A program made the translations under genes and the position numbers. Source: Intoshia linei (taxonomy: Eukaryota; Orthonectida; Rhopaluridae). Taken from it: a stretch of 39,028 nt of DNA. Below are positions 1 to 11,880 of the stretch, one piece after another. Below the pieces are notes generated by a model that worked only from the letters and a program-made list of their open reading frames with translations, was not told the origin of the DNA and did not search any database. The DNA is taken from the NCBI GenBank assembly GCA_001642005.1, contig LWCA01000218.1, positions 1 through 39,028 on the forward strand, given 5' to 3'. Each line of letters begins with the position of its first letter. The stretch's first letter is position 1.

Positions 1-625
1 ATCGTCAAGTTTTTTCTTGAGAAGATCTCTTTTTCAGCAGGATAATGCACCTTGACATAAGTCTTTAAAAAGTACGGAATATTTAAGTTCAAGAAGGATT
101 AAACTCTTAAAAAACTGGCCGCCACAGAGTCCTGATATAAATATCATAGAAAATATGTGGCACATATTAAAACAAAATATTAAAATTAGACAACCAAGCA
201 ATGTCGAAGACCTATGGATGGTCGCATTAGATAAATGGAATAAAATACCAAATTCTTATATACAAAACCTATACTAGAGTATTTCAAGAAGAATCAAGTC
301 CATTGTCACTTCTAAAGGACTACATACTAAATATTAAACAATTAATTTTCATCAAAGTTTTCAAAAATAATTATAATCACCAAAAAATTAATATAATTCA
401 GGGGGGGTCCAAGACTTTTGTGTTTAAAATTATTGGTAATAATTCTTTAATTGAAATTTAATGCAATTATTACTTTTTATTATATTTCATAATTAAGTAA
501 ACTATTACATTTATTCACCCTTGTATTGGTGTTTTTAACATTATATAAAAAACATGATTAGTTTTTGTACTATCAAACAAAATGTATTATTCTGTTGGGG
601 GGTTCAAAACTTTTGACCGGCACTG
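1..625 (+). mobile_element. Tc1-like transposon, 3' portion with terminal repeat
   Basis: The right-hand part of a Tc1/mariner element whose left part lies outside the window. It holds a decayed transposase end (2-337) followed by about 290 bp of non-coding DNA and a terminal inverted repeat ending in ACCGGCACTG at 625, followed by TA (626-627), the target dinucleotide of this superfamily. A second related block (G-run, then TCCAAGACTTTTGTGTTT) lies at 401-425, about 220 bp inside the end. This double direct repeat within the inverted repeat is the IR/DR layout known from Sleeping Beauty-like Tc1 elements. The same termini recur, reverse-complemented, at 38147-38368. Confidence 0.88.
2..337 (+). 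pseudogene. Tc1-like transposase, C-terminal fragment, broken
   Basis: Reading from base 2 gives the C-terminal half of a Tc1-type DDE transposase: a QQDNAP block (second catalytic Asp), then WPPQSPDINIIENMWH (DD34E Glu region), then an NVEDLW...WNKIP block, ending at TAA 335-337 after HTKY. Two in-frame stops interrupt it, TGA at 53-55 and TAG at 275-277, so it is a dead copy. The N-terminal DNA-binding part is outside the window. Confidence 0.9.
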
Positions 626-668
626 TATGTATGATTTTTTTGTTATTTGATTAATGTTATAATTCTAG

Positions 669-3600
669 ATTTGTACTGAAATGGCCAATATTACATCTGG
701 TTTAAATTTACCCCACCTTTCTTGTGAAATTGTTGGTAGACCTTGTTGTTATGGAATTCAAGGTGAATGCGTAATAACTGCTCGTGAAGAGTGTGATTTT
801 CGACAAGGATATTTTCATACTGAAGCAACATTATGTTCCCAGGTTTATTATGAAATGTTCATAAATATAGTATGCTTATAAATATTTTTTATGAAACGTT
901 TTAAAATAATCCGGGTGAACGTAAATTTTGGTTGAGATTGGTTGAGAAACACTGGAGTGAAATATATGGCACTATATATCGAATTCTATTTTAATTTGTA
1001 TACTATTAATGTTTGGAAAATAAAATCGCCACAGTACAATCTTTAATGACGGTCTTTTTGAAAATGTACTTACATCCGTGGGTTAGTATTATTTGCCCGG
1101 ATTGTGATTCTAACTCATCAATTTTATCGTATTATGTTGACAATAAAGCTTATTTTAAGCTGAAACTAATTTAATTTAGGTACATTGCATGAACGACATC
1201 TGTGGAATGTTTAATTTTATCAACCCGGAAATTCCAGATCAATTTTATAGGCTTATTACTTCAAATTTTATTCACTCTGGGTAAATTTAATAAATGAATT
1301 TGATATTAATATTTTACCCCAAATAAAACATATTGAAATGAGTCATAGGTGCAAGGTAATAGAAATAGAGGTGGTTGATAGACAGCAGAGTTAATGGGAA
1401 AAGATAAATTCAGAGTTAATTTTTGTACGAAAATTAAAATGCCGTTTGTCTTGATATACGACACTAATTATTAATTACAGTAGATGATGTATAAGTGATA
1501 ATATACCTCTGATAAAACATTTAAAAGTTCGAATATAATTTTTTATCTACCTCCAGTTAGCCCAATACTATTATAATTATAGTTTGACCGTATGGTTACT
1601 TCTGATTTAACCAGATACATCAGGGTTTCATAACAAGTGGGCTGAAATTAATTTAAGGTGATATAAATTTGGAAATTACATTTTTTTTGAATTTTCGAAG
1701 ATACATTGTTACATTGGTAATTGTTATTTTTCGTAATTTAAATGCCAATGGGTAATACACACTGATTGAAACAGAATGGAATGTAGTCTTGTACGTGGCA
1801 TGATGTCTGCCCTATACATCATTGAAACCGAACATAAAAAAATTGGTCCAACTGAAAGATACCATCTTAATGATTAATGTTAAAAATTTATTATATTTTT
1901 TATTTTTTAATATTGAATTAATTCTAATTATTATTTTTATTAATTGTAGAAATGGAGCTAAAATGTTGGGAAACCCTAAAATACATCATGTATTTTGATT
2001 TTCTAAATGTGAAATAACGTTAGAATTGGTTTTTAGGTAGAACTATACAGTTGAACCTACCTAGCTCGAGACCATTTCGAAAATGACAAATAGCCCTATA
2101 ATTTAAAAAATTTACAGGTGGTATAGTTGTATCCTGCTAACACACACTAAAAAATTCAATTTGAATAAGTGACGACTTCACGGTTAAATTTAATTTTTGA
2201 ACTACATAAAAAAAATTTAATCAATTTATATTTTTTCAGTTATATGAAAAAGGCTAATTAATTGATTTATATAAAATAATTGATTTCAATCAATTATTTC
2301 TAATACCTGGTTACAACCCTAAAAAATTGTCATAAATAAGATGAATTTCAGAAAAAATAGAATTGTAAATACCTGTAGTACACACTGATTTATCTAACAT
2401 TATAATGTGATAAAATATATTCAGTATCCTCTTTATATAAGTAAGGAAGGTTATGTATCAATAATGAATGAATTCAGCTCATTTAAAATCATTTTTCGTG
2501 TGAAGGAATGTTACCAAATTGAAATAAATCTCAAAATGATTATAAAAAAAATTCAATGTACTTGACTTTTTAAATATTATTTGTCAGTGAATTCCACCAA
2601 TTAAATATACCGATAAAACTTTTTTTTACATGTTAATATATTAATTTTAGATTACTTCATATTGCTATAACGGTAATAATACAAATGATTTTAATGCGAG
2701 ATATTGAAAAAATGATTGGTTGGTGGCGTACAGCAATCATTTACATTTTATCTGGTCTAGCTGGAACATTAATGAGTGCAATTTTTTTACCTCATTATGT
2801 TGACGTAATTTTTTATTATTTTTTGGAACCACAAACGACTGTAAGTCACTGGCAGACAGTCTAGTTCAGTGGTTCCCACACTTTTTTCATGGTGGACTGG
2901 TATAAAATTATAGAATTTATCGCGGACCATTAAAGCGAAATTACTAGACAAGATTAAAAAAATTATGATAAAAAACGTAATAAGTTGATTATTTAGCAAG
3001 GGTCAATTATGTGAACCCAAAGTGGAATGTGCTGCTTGCTTTATAACAAACATTTTTATATATTTCTCATGATTACAATTTTAGCATTAGTTATGCACTT
3101 ATTCCATTATTGTTTTTTATTTCATTTAATTAATTAATTAAAACTGTTAATGGTTTTTCACATTTATCCCGTCAAGCAAATTGAGTCTTTGTTTTGCAAA
3201 TTTGATTAAATCTTGATATTCATATTAAATTTTTTAATATAATTGTTATTTATAGGCTGGACCATCTGGAGCACATTTCGGTATTTTGGCAGCTTTGTTT
3301 GGTGAATTATTATGAAACTATTTTTATGTAAAAAACAGGAATTTACGACCTGTACTGTAAAAACGACAAGTTGTTTTGTTTTTTTGTTAAAAATGTTATC
3401 AATTCCTGTAAATTGCAGACAATAATAAAACGTATTATATTTCAATTTACGAATAAAGTAATGTATACTGAACGAGCATTACTCGTATTTGTTGTCAATA
3501 CTAATGAATCATTAGTAATGATTTTAATTATTCATCAATTATCATAAATTAAAATTATTATGCTCGCACCTTACTTATGATTATGGATTTATTTGACTTA

Positions 3601-4123
3601 AACATCAAAAGTTTATTGCGAATTTTAAGCCTCGACATGTCTGACTTTTCAACACATCAGCTACGATTGTCTCTTATTATAATAAGAGCTTATTTTTAAA
3701 TATTTATCGATATTTAAAATACGTATTTGATTGAACTATTTAGTTGAAATAATTCGATGGTCTAGTGATGACAATAGAATGCGAACTGTATTGGTACTAT
3801 TGGCGATATTTGTATTCCTACTAGCAATCGGACTTTTACCAGTAGTAGACAATTACGCTCACTGCGGCGGATTCGTAATTGGATTCTTACTAGCTCTAGC
3901 ACTACGACCTTTACCTCGAGATGAAAACAATAAAAGAATATACAAAGTGTCCTACATAATATCTGGGTTGGTAGGTCTTATCTTATGCTTGTGCATAAAT
4001 GGAGCGTTGGTTTACATTTTTTACTACTATCCATTATATTCATGCGACTACTGTTCCTATTTCAATTGCATTCCGTTAACGTCTACCTTTTGTGATGGAA
4101 TGTATGTTGATATAAAAAGGTGA
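669..4123 (+). CDS. Inactive rhomboid (iRhom / RHBDF family), C-terminal exons; 5' partial
   Basis: Exons 669-842, 1180-1280, 2651-2804, 3256-3301 and 3744-4123, with all phases agreeing, give the last 284 residues. The iRhom homology domain is clear: [33 protein letters not shown] and CMNDICG, followed by the rhomboid membrane core and a Cys-rich tail ([12 protein letters not shown]). iRhoms are ER/Golgi membrane proteins that steer trafficking of ADAM17 and EGF-type ligands. The active-site region reads GPSG (3259-3270), with the iRhom-type proline but also a serine, and the transmembrane His is kept ([11 protein letters not shown] 3860-3862). The exon opens after an acceptor (TTCTAG, 663-668), so ATG 681 is probably internal. 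The cytoplasmic N-terminus and upstream exons are not visible and may lie beyond the Tc1 copy. A polyadenylation signal AATAAA is at 4141-4146. Confidence 0.88.
1281..2650 (+). other. Long iRhom intron (1.37 kb), repeat-bearing
   Basis: Phase-2 intron between HSG and LLHIAI in the iRhom model. I see no coding sequence with family resemblance. It contains one identifiable repeat block at 2105-2184 that recurs at 19181-19260; the rest is AT-rich unique-looking DNA. Confidence 0.7.
2105..2184 (+). repeat. Dispersed repeat block, copy A
   Basis: This block (TTTACAGGTGGTA ... GTTGTATCCTG ... AATAAGTGACGACTTCACGG) is matched almost base for base by 19181-19260. The second copy is directly preceded by a tandem array; this one is not. 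It is probably the end of an uncharacterised non-autonomous element. No terminal repeats or target duplication were identified. Confidence 0.7.
2867..2950 (+). mobile_element. hAT-like element end (single terminus)
   Basis: CAGTGGTTCCCACACTTTTTTCATGG is a typical hAT 5' terminus, inside the 2805-3255 iRhom intron. I found neither the opposite terminus nor an 8-bp duplication, so the right boundary is a guess and the copy is probably truncated. Confidence 0.45.
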
Positions 4124-4368
4124 TTATGTAGTAAATTTGAAATAAATATTGATCTACATTCCTTGTCATTAAAAAGATAATTTCATAAATTTAACTTTGT
4201 TTCGAATAATATTATTTACCTTTTATATACTATAGTACTCTGTATATTTTATAAACGCACTATTGTATTTTGACCGATTAGTCCCATTGTGTTTCCATAC
4301 AACTTAAATACAAGCTAAATACAATATTTCATATTTTATATACTCATTTTATTGTTTAATATTAATCA

Positions 4369-7300
4369 ATGGGGATTTGTGGTTCGAAAATCGAAGGTAA
4401 ATTTTAAATTATGTATATTTTGGACTTGATGTTTATTACACGAGGCTATTCAATTTCAATTAAACTTTAAATTTATTATCGCCATTTTGTATACTTATCT
4501 AAAATTTTTAAAATTTAAATGGTAAAGTTTATGAGGACATTGTCCAAAAAGATTGAAAAAACATTTAGGAGATCGACATCAGGTTTAGTATAATTATGTT
4601 TATCAAAATTGATTTTGTTCAAGTTTGTTGGCATCCATTTTTTAAAATGTTTATAGATAGCTTTGAAATTAAATCTAAAAAACATGGAACAAGTAGACCT
4701 ATTGCCAAGTTGTCCATGGATGATTTTGCCAAAGGAAATTATCCAAATTTTAAACATCACAACAATTATTTGGCAGAAGTCCTCACTGAAGAGGTTTATT
4801 TTTGGTTTTGTTTAGATATAAAATTTGATTAATATTATTTCATTATGTTAAGATAATGAAAATTTTTATGCATGCGTACTACCGTGAATAATACCTTCGT
4901 ACAAATTTCAACTTTTCCGAAATTATAGTTAATAGAATACGATTAGATGTTAATTTTTTAGTTTAAAAGACTTGCGTGAAATTTAATTTTACATATTTAT
5001 GTTTGAAATAACATTTTTGCAGTAACTTTAATTGTTCAAACGTGTAGTTAATTTTTTTTGATTCCCAAAAAATGGAGCGTTTAACGGAGTTGAACTGTTG
5101 ATATTCATTTATTTTAATCTTTAAGGCATAATTAAACTTGTAAATATAATGTCACCTTGAAAGTATCATTATATAATTAATTATTAATTTATTTGTGTTT
5201 GTAATTTGAGACTATTTAACTATTTTTATTTTTAGAATTGTTTACTTTACTATTTTCAATGTCTAAACTTTGTAAATGATTGTATAAAAATTTATAAGTT
5301 TGTGTTTTTTAACTTTTTATACTCGAGTTTATTTTTGTTTTACCATTAGCGGTTTTGAAAAATTTGAGGCTGTTCAATACTATTTAGTTTTTCCATCACT
5401 TTTTGAGTTACAAATTTTAATGACTCTTGAAATTTTAAAGATGATTTTCTTAAAAATATATACATTTTACAAAAGCCTAGGCAGTTATGAGGGTTTATGG
5501 AAAGAATATTGAATATTGAAAAAAATTAAATATTGATGAGTTAATGTCTACAAATGGTCCCAAAATTTTATTACGGAAACATGATATAACAAATGATAAT
5601 CAACTGGGTATAAGGTTCGTAAAGTGTATGTTGAATTCCTGTAATTTTTACTTGTATAAAGTAATTTAGTTAAAAATGTATGTCTGTTACAGTTTATTTA
5701 AGAAAGTAAGAGGCGTAATATTTTAAAAATACCACTTTATAATACTAATTTTTTGTCGATTAGATTTTATCGTAAATTTTCATTTTCAGAAATTGAATTC
5801 TTCAAGGTCAAAATCTTAATTATTTTTTTAAAAATCTAACGACTCCTGAATTATAAAAAATACATAATCGGATATCTTCACGACCAAAATTCCAAAGTAC
5901 TTTTTTTTAAAAATGAAAAAAGTCATAGAATGTAATACAACATAAATTGTGAGATAGTTTTTAAAAGATTAAAAATTATCATAAATCGTAAACCCAAAAA
6001 AGTGAATTTTCTATAGCAATACCACAGATTACTTTTTTTATATTATTTTTAATAAATTTAAAAAATCTCATCATCAAATGGTTTTTTAAAGTTTTTACAC
6101 TAATGTTAACAAAATAAAATTTAGTAAGATAATTTGATGTGATTTGAGTGGTCCATGGCGAAATAATTTTGGAACCACTCCTTCACCCGAAATTAATGAT
6201 GGAAGAAAAAACTATGTACTACAGGTATTTTAAATTTTCGGGATTCATATTTTTTAGAGGATAACTATAATTATATTGTTTTTAAGATCATACGCTCATT
6301 GTCTAATAAATTAAAAATTCTGCCCTCGACAGAGCTAGCTGCTGTTTGTACCAAGTACATAACATCAAGTTAGTTTATAATAATATACATTTACAAGATA
6401 TTAATTTTTAAGGGTCCACAACAAAAGATATTGTACGGTCCCTACTATAAAGTTTCAAATTGAAAAATTTGACATTGGTGGAATTCATTATTTAGGAGCC
6501 GCTTAAAATATAATTTTAATATTATTTCTGGTATGCCGCAACGCTTTTAATATTCCGCTAGGGTGCTGCAAATCTAAGATGGAAAACACTGTTAGTCTAA
6601 CTAAATTATCTTAATGTCAATTATTTATAATTTATATCAGATATCGCATATAAATTAAAAATGTATGTGTTGAATCAATAGTGTTGCTTGTCTAATGAAA
6701 TTTATTACAATTATGTACTACAATTTAAAATCTCAAGAAATCTACACAGCTAGAATATAAAATTTCCGTTTTGTAACTTGTTGAATTGAGTATTTGTGTC
6801 ATGATTGTTAAGAAGCATTAATATTTGAAACACTTAAATGAATAGTACTCACACTTCGTTTTTTAATTTTTTAATTAATTTTAATATTTTGTTAATGTAA
6901 TCAGGTTAAATTCAATTAAAATTTTGTTACGTTTCATTGTTTTGAAGATTATATGTATATGAATATAAATTATATCAATCACTTTATTATTGAATCTAGG
7001 GGTTTTTTAGTGTATACTCGAGTTTAATAAGCAGTGATTGACTACATTGTATTTTCCAAACTTTTGGATTTTTGCCAACCGGTAAATATATAATCATTTT
7101 CGTACACCGTGAAATGATGCAAACTTGAATAATAAATAAAATTTTTTGTATGTTAACACTGTTACTAGATATAACTTAACTGATATAATTTTTTTAAAAA
7201 AAGGGTAATCTGGGTCATGAAAGGTTGATCATGAAAATGCAACATTATGTCTCAAATTTACGTTCAATATTTAAATAGATTATTTATTTCATATAATCAA

Positions 7301-9938
7301 TGATTCGTATTGATTACATGTTTCATTATCTTTCCATTTATCATTTATATCTTATTTATTTAAAAAAAAATTAGTGTAAATGTAAAAGTTATATTATTTT
7401 TAGTTGTATATAAAATACTTATCTAAAGTTACACCTCTGGGAGGAACATTGGACAAATGCATTCAATGTGGCGTTGACAGTCCATCGAATCCGTACATCA
7501 AAAAGATGCTTGGAATTTTAGCTACTGATGAACACGCTTATGCCATATACAGTGAAATTTTTGATAAAATAATTGAAATGAAACATGGTGGTTTTGGACC
7601 AAATCATGTTCACCCAAAACCTAATTTGGATAATTCATTAGTTACGAATGGAGAATTGGATTCAGAATATGTTATATCATGTCGAATTCGTACTGGAAGA
7701 AACATTCGCGGTTTTTCTTTACCTCCTTCAATGAGTCGTGCTGAAAGAAAAAGAGTCGAGAAGCATATTGTCGAAGCTTTATCTACTTTGAGTGATAATC
7801 AAGCTGGAAAATTTTTGAGTTTAGAAACAATGACTGATGCAGATAGAGATAAACTTATCGAAGATCATATTCTTTTCGATAAACCAACTGGAGCACTATT
7901 GAAAACGGGTGGAATGGCACGAGATTGGCCACAAGGTCGCGGTATATGGTGTAACAAGCTCAACAACTTCTTTGTATGGGTAAACGAAGAAGATCACATT
8001 AGAATTATTTCAATGGAAAAGGGAGGTGATATGAAATCAACTTTTGATAGATTTTGTGATGCTTTGAAAAAGGTTGAAAAGGTGTTAAATGATAATTCTC
8101 ACGAATTTCAGCATTCTGAGAGATTAGGATTTATTTGCAGTTGTCCTACAAACATTGGTACTGGTTTGAGATGTAGTGTTCTCATCAAACTTGCTAATTT
8201 AAACAACCCTAAAAATAAAGATTTATCAGATGAACTTTTTAAACTTTTACGGTTACAAAAGAGAGGAAGCGGAGGTGAAAACTCAGAAGGTGATGTTGAT
8301 GTATCTGATTTGTCAAACAGCGAAAGGATTGGAGTTGATGAAGTTACGTTTGTTCAAAACGTCATTGACAGTGTGCATTTGGTCATTAAAATTGAAAAAT
8401 GTCTTGAAAATGAAGAAGATTATACCGATCATATGAATGCCGTCAAGGAATTGTCTGAAAAAATTAAACCAAAGTTTACTGAAATGACCACCAAACCTTT
8501 AAAAAATGTAACAACGGTGACGACTGACCAATACACTTCAGTGTATAGACTCGGTGAAGCTCTGAATACCATGAATCTACCAATCTCTGATAATTATCCT
8601 GATTTGACGAAACATGCAAACTATTTGCCAGAAGTTTTATCCAAAAATCTATACAAAAAGTATGGGCCTTTACGTACTTCTAATGGTTGCACTATCGATA
8701 TGTGCATACAATGTGGTGTCGATACACCCGGACATCCTCATATTAAAAAAATGATTGGCGTTGTGGCATGTGATGAAGAATGTTATACGTTGTTTGGTGA
8801 TTTGTTTGACAAAATTGTGGAAATGAAACACAAAATGCCGAAAGATGTTAATCAGCCTCCAGCAGATTTAGAAACTGTTTTGGACTACAAGTTGGATGAG
8901 GAATATGTAGTTTCATGTCGAGTCAGAACTGGTCGTAGTATAAAAGGCATACCATTGCCACCATCCATGAATCGATATGAACGACGAAAAGTGGAAACGA
9001 TTGTTTCTGAAGCTGTAAAAACTTTGGACGGTGAATTTGAAGGAAAATATTATCCTTTGATGGATATGAACGAAGAAGATCAAAATCAGTTAATTAAAGA
9101 TCACTTTTTGTTTGGTAAACCAGAGGGAGCTCTATTGGTTAGTTCTAGAATGGCTCGAGATTGGCCTGATGCACGTGGAATATGGTATGAAATATGTATA
9201 ATGGAATGTTAATATTTAATGTTTAGGCACAATAAAAACAAAAACTTTTTAATTTGGATAAATGAGGAGGATCATATGAGAGTACATTTTATTTTGATTG
9301 TTTAATTTAAAAATTTTAGATAATTTCAATGGAATTAGGTGGAGATATGGGAGCGGTGTTTAATCGATTCTGTACTGGACTCAAACAGGTATAAATATAT
9401 AAATGTTTGTTAATGTTATAATATGGTAGGTTGAAGAACTGTTTATCAAAAAAGGCCATAATTTCATGCACAGTGAGCATTTAGGATATATTTGCACTTG
9501 TCCAACCAATTTAGGAACAGGTATTCAGGTTCAATGTATGAATTTAAATGGTTTTAGTCTTACGCTGCAGTGTTCATATTAGATTGATTGAGCTTGGAAC
9601 TAAGGTTGATCGTTTTTATTTGTATTTACAAAATTTTAGGAAGAAAATTCTGAGCTTTTTGATACTGTATTAACAAAGCTAAGATTGCAAAAACGAGGTA
9701 GTGACGGTGAAAATGATGCCGGAGAATTTGGTGTGTTTGATGTATCAAACTTTGAAAGAATGAATAGAAATGAAGTAATTTATGTCAAATCTAATTTAAT
9801 TTTCATATTTAGCCCCAATTGGTATCTCATGTATGTAAATCTGTGAATTTATTAATTGATCTCGAAAAAACATTGAAAGCTGGAGAAAGTTACGATGAAA
9901 TTATGACTAACATAGATGATCTAGCCGCGAATTATTAA
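4369..9938 (+). CDS. Two-domain flagellar-type creatine kinase (ATP:guanido phosphotransferase)
   Basis: Nine exons: 4369-4396, 4657-4793, 7404-9184, 9227-9281, 9320-9388, 9430-9520, 9558-9604, 9640-9774 and 9813-9938, phases consistent, 822 aa. The start reads MGICGSKIE, an N-myristoylation-type signal like that of the sea-urchin flagellar enzyme. Two tandem creatine-kinase domains follow (about 40-425 and 430-822). The family reaction is reversible phosphate transfer between phosphocreatine and ADP; the flagellar forms buffer ATP along the axoneme. Both domains keep the catalytic Cys (CPTNIGTG, Cys302; CPTNLGT, Cys714), NEEDH, and the CK-type CIQCGVD...P block rather than the arginine-kinase version. 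Domain 1 has replaced three histidines that are conserved in creatine kinases; domain 2 keeps them but has a predicted Gly-to-Val change beside the active-site Cys. Known flagellar enzymes have three domains; I see no third here. Substrate (creatine, taurocyamine or another guanidine) is inferred from sequence resemblance only. Confidence 0.9.
6145..6380 (+). repeat. Dispersed MITE-like repeat, copy 1 of an inverted pair
   Basis: It contains CTGCCCTCGACAGAGCTAGC followed by CTGTTTGTACC and, further left, GGAACCACTCCTT. The reverse complement of 11672-11880 carries the same blocks in the same order at similar spacing, so the two are copies of one family in opposite orientation. Boundaries are approximate. 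Confidence 0.6.
6400..6591 (-). mobile_element. hAT-like element end
   Basis: The right edge ATGGAAAACACTG (ending 6591), read on the minus strand, gives CAGTGTTTTCCATCTTAG, followed by GCAGCACCCTAGCGG, a typical hAT terminus. No left terminus was found; the 6400 boundary is arbitrary. Confidence 0.4.
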
Positions 9939-10398
9939 ATTAAATTATTATTAAAATTGTAATTTTCATGTTTTTGTTCAGTTCCTCAATTATATTTTAA
10001 AGACAGTTTATAATATCAATTGAGCTGCTTGAGCGAAATCAGTCCATTTGATGCAGAATTTTTTTTATTCACTTGCTATATTTTTATAAGTTTTAAACTT
10101 GTACCTAAACGTTTTTTTTAAAAATTTTTCTTCATTTGTATTGTACTTAACGACTTTTTAGGTTTATTTAACATATTTCTAAGGTACTAATTTATATAAA
10201 AATTATTCCATTTTATAAATCGAAATTAATACTGATACTAAATGTAAGAGTTAAAATTAAAATTGTGTAGGATTTGACCTAGTGGATTGAGAAACGTTAC
10301 CAATTAATGTACTTGAGTGGTTTTTCGATGATGTTAGATAGTTAATAGCGTACAACTACACTTTATAATGTATATTTGAAGCAGCACGTACTGTATAG

Positions 10399-10875
10399 TA
10401 GTGGTTCCCCAAAAAATATATTGTCGACCCCCCCCTATCAGTATACAAATATTTTTAGAGGAAATCAATTAGTACAAAATAGTGAATATGTTTATAATAT
10501 TATTATAACAGCAATTAAAAAAATGTTATATTGTAATATTACTGGTTTTATTTTCGTTATAATTTATAATATAAATCATAATTTAATGTAGTTGACACCA
10601 TAGTTACCAGGGCCTAGTATACAAAAAATTGTAAAGTTATGATAGTTCTTTTTTATTTATATACGGGTTATTGTCTCGCAAGGGTTAATAACATTTAAAT
10701 TTATCATAATCCGAATTTCAAGAATATATAAATTAACTAGCGCAACTTAATTTAAATACTAAATCAAATTAATGTTAACGATTCTAATTTAATTTTAAAT
10801 TTTTTCTTAACTTTGTGGCCTCTCAGATTATGTAGGCCCCCTGTTGGGGTCAAGCCCCTTATTTGGGAAACACTG
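10399..10875. mobile_element. hAT MITE (477 bp), no coding capacity
   Basis: The left terminus TAGTGGTTCCCC and the right terminus GGGAAACACTG are imperfect inverted repeats of hAT type. The flanks CTGTATAG (10391-10398) and CTGTATTG (10876-10883) differ at one base and fit the 8-bp target duplication of hAT transposition. No transposase is inside. Confidence 0.75.
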
Positions 10876-11671
10876 CTGTATTGTATACATTACGGTTATG
10901 CGAAAATTTGAATATCAAAAGTAAACCCTACCACCCGATGAGGAATTTGAATACCTTCAATTTGCATCCAATAACACTTCACAGCTCTTTAAAAAACTTT
11001 CGAGACAATGCTTCTAAAGTTTTGAACAATTTATCGATCATCGTAACATTTATTAATTTTTTTTAAATTTTTATTGATTTAACTATTTTTTTTCAATTTA
11101 TTTTAATATTAAAAATTGTTATTTGTAAACATTTGGAAGATTATATTGACGCATACATACGATATTGGAGAGATTAATCATCTTTTTTGTCAAATTCACT
11201 TTGTAAAAAAGTGTCAAAATAATTGTACATGCCGTAACGACATATCTGAATCTGAATAATACATTTTATTGCTAATAATTAGCATGATATGATGCAGCAA
11301 GATATTTTAAAAAATTTCAAAGAAAATTGTACTCATTATTCTAAATTCTCAATTTTTACATAGATCCATATGCCCATGAGATCCAATTTACCAATCCTGG
11401 ATTAGGGGGTTAATTAGGGCCTAATAAATTGTAAAATTACTAAAAATATCTTTTATATTTCAAAATGAATTAAATATTTAGTTTTTTTAAATGGGTCATC
11501 TCAAAAATTGATAAAAAAATATAATTTTTTTATTTCTCATGTTAAAATTTAACTTATTCTTGTTATTAACTTGCCAAACCTTAATTTTATTTTAAAAAAT
11601 TTTAAATGAAAACGTCAGTCCTCGGCTGAGCTATCCACGTTTGTATGTTTATAAAACAATAAATCTAATTA

Positions 11672-11880
11672 TATATAAACTAGGTTTACTGTTAGGTACT
11701 ACGTACAAACAGGACCTAGCTCTGTCGAGGGCACAGTTTTATATACTTAAAAAATAAACTCACGTTGAAAATCTAACTTAAAAATCCTATTATTCACTAT
11801 TATGAATCCTTTAAAGGAGTGGTTTCAAATTTGTTTCAGGTGGAACCAACATATAATCTTCCATGTAATTTTAATAGGTG
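11672..11880 (-). repeat. Dispersed MITE-like repeat, copy 2 (inverted relative to 6145-6380)
   Basis: Reverse complement of the family described at 6145-6380: the blocks GACCTAGCTCTGTCGAGGGCA and AAGGAGTGGTTTC are visible on the plus strand. It lies about 1.7 kb beyond the kinase stop codon. Boundaries are approximate. Confidence 0.6.

Larger units (their letters stand above)
4794..7403 (+). other. 2.6-kb intron of the creatine kinase gene
   Basis: It joins ...LTEE (donor GAG|GTTTAT) to LYIKYL (acceptor TTTTAG), interrupting domain 1 early. It is far longer than the gene's other introns (35-42 nt, plus one of 260), probably because of insertions: a dispersed repeat at 6145-6380 and a hAT-like end at 6400-6591. 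The short ORF at 5300-5512 shows no recognisable family. Confidence 0.75.

Noticed and set aside
681-881. Stand-alone 66-aa protein starting at ATG 681
   Set aside because: It is the iRhom domain exon: homology continues after the donor at 843 and starts before the ATG, directly behind an acceptor.
7404-9212. Single-exon 602-aa kinase starting at 7404
   Set aside because: The first codon is TTG behind a splice acceptor; exons 4369-4396 and 4657-4793 supply the missing N-terminus in phase, and the final residues of the ORF are intron.
4369-9938. Arginine kinase annotation
   Set aside because: The CIQCGVD, NEEDH, ISMEKGGDM and RLQKRG context belongs to the creatine-kinase clade; no arginine-kinase-specific signature was seen. 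Substrate stays open.
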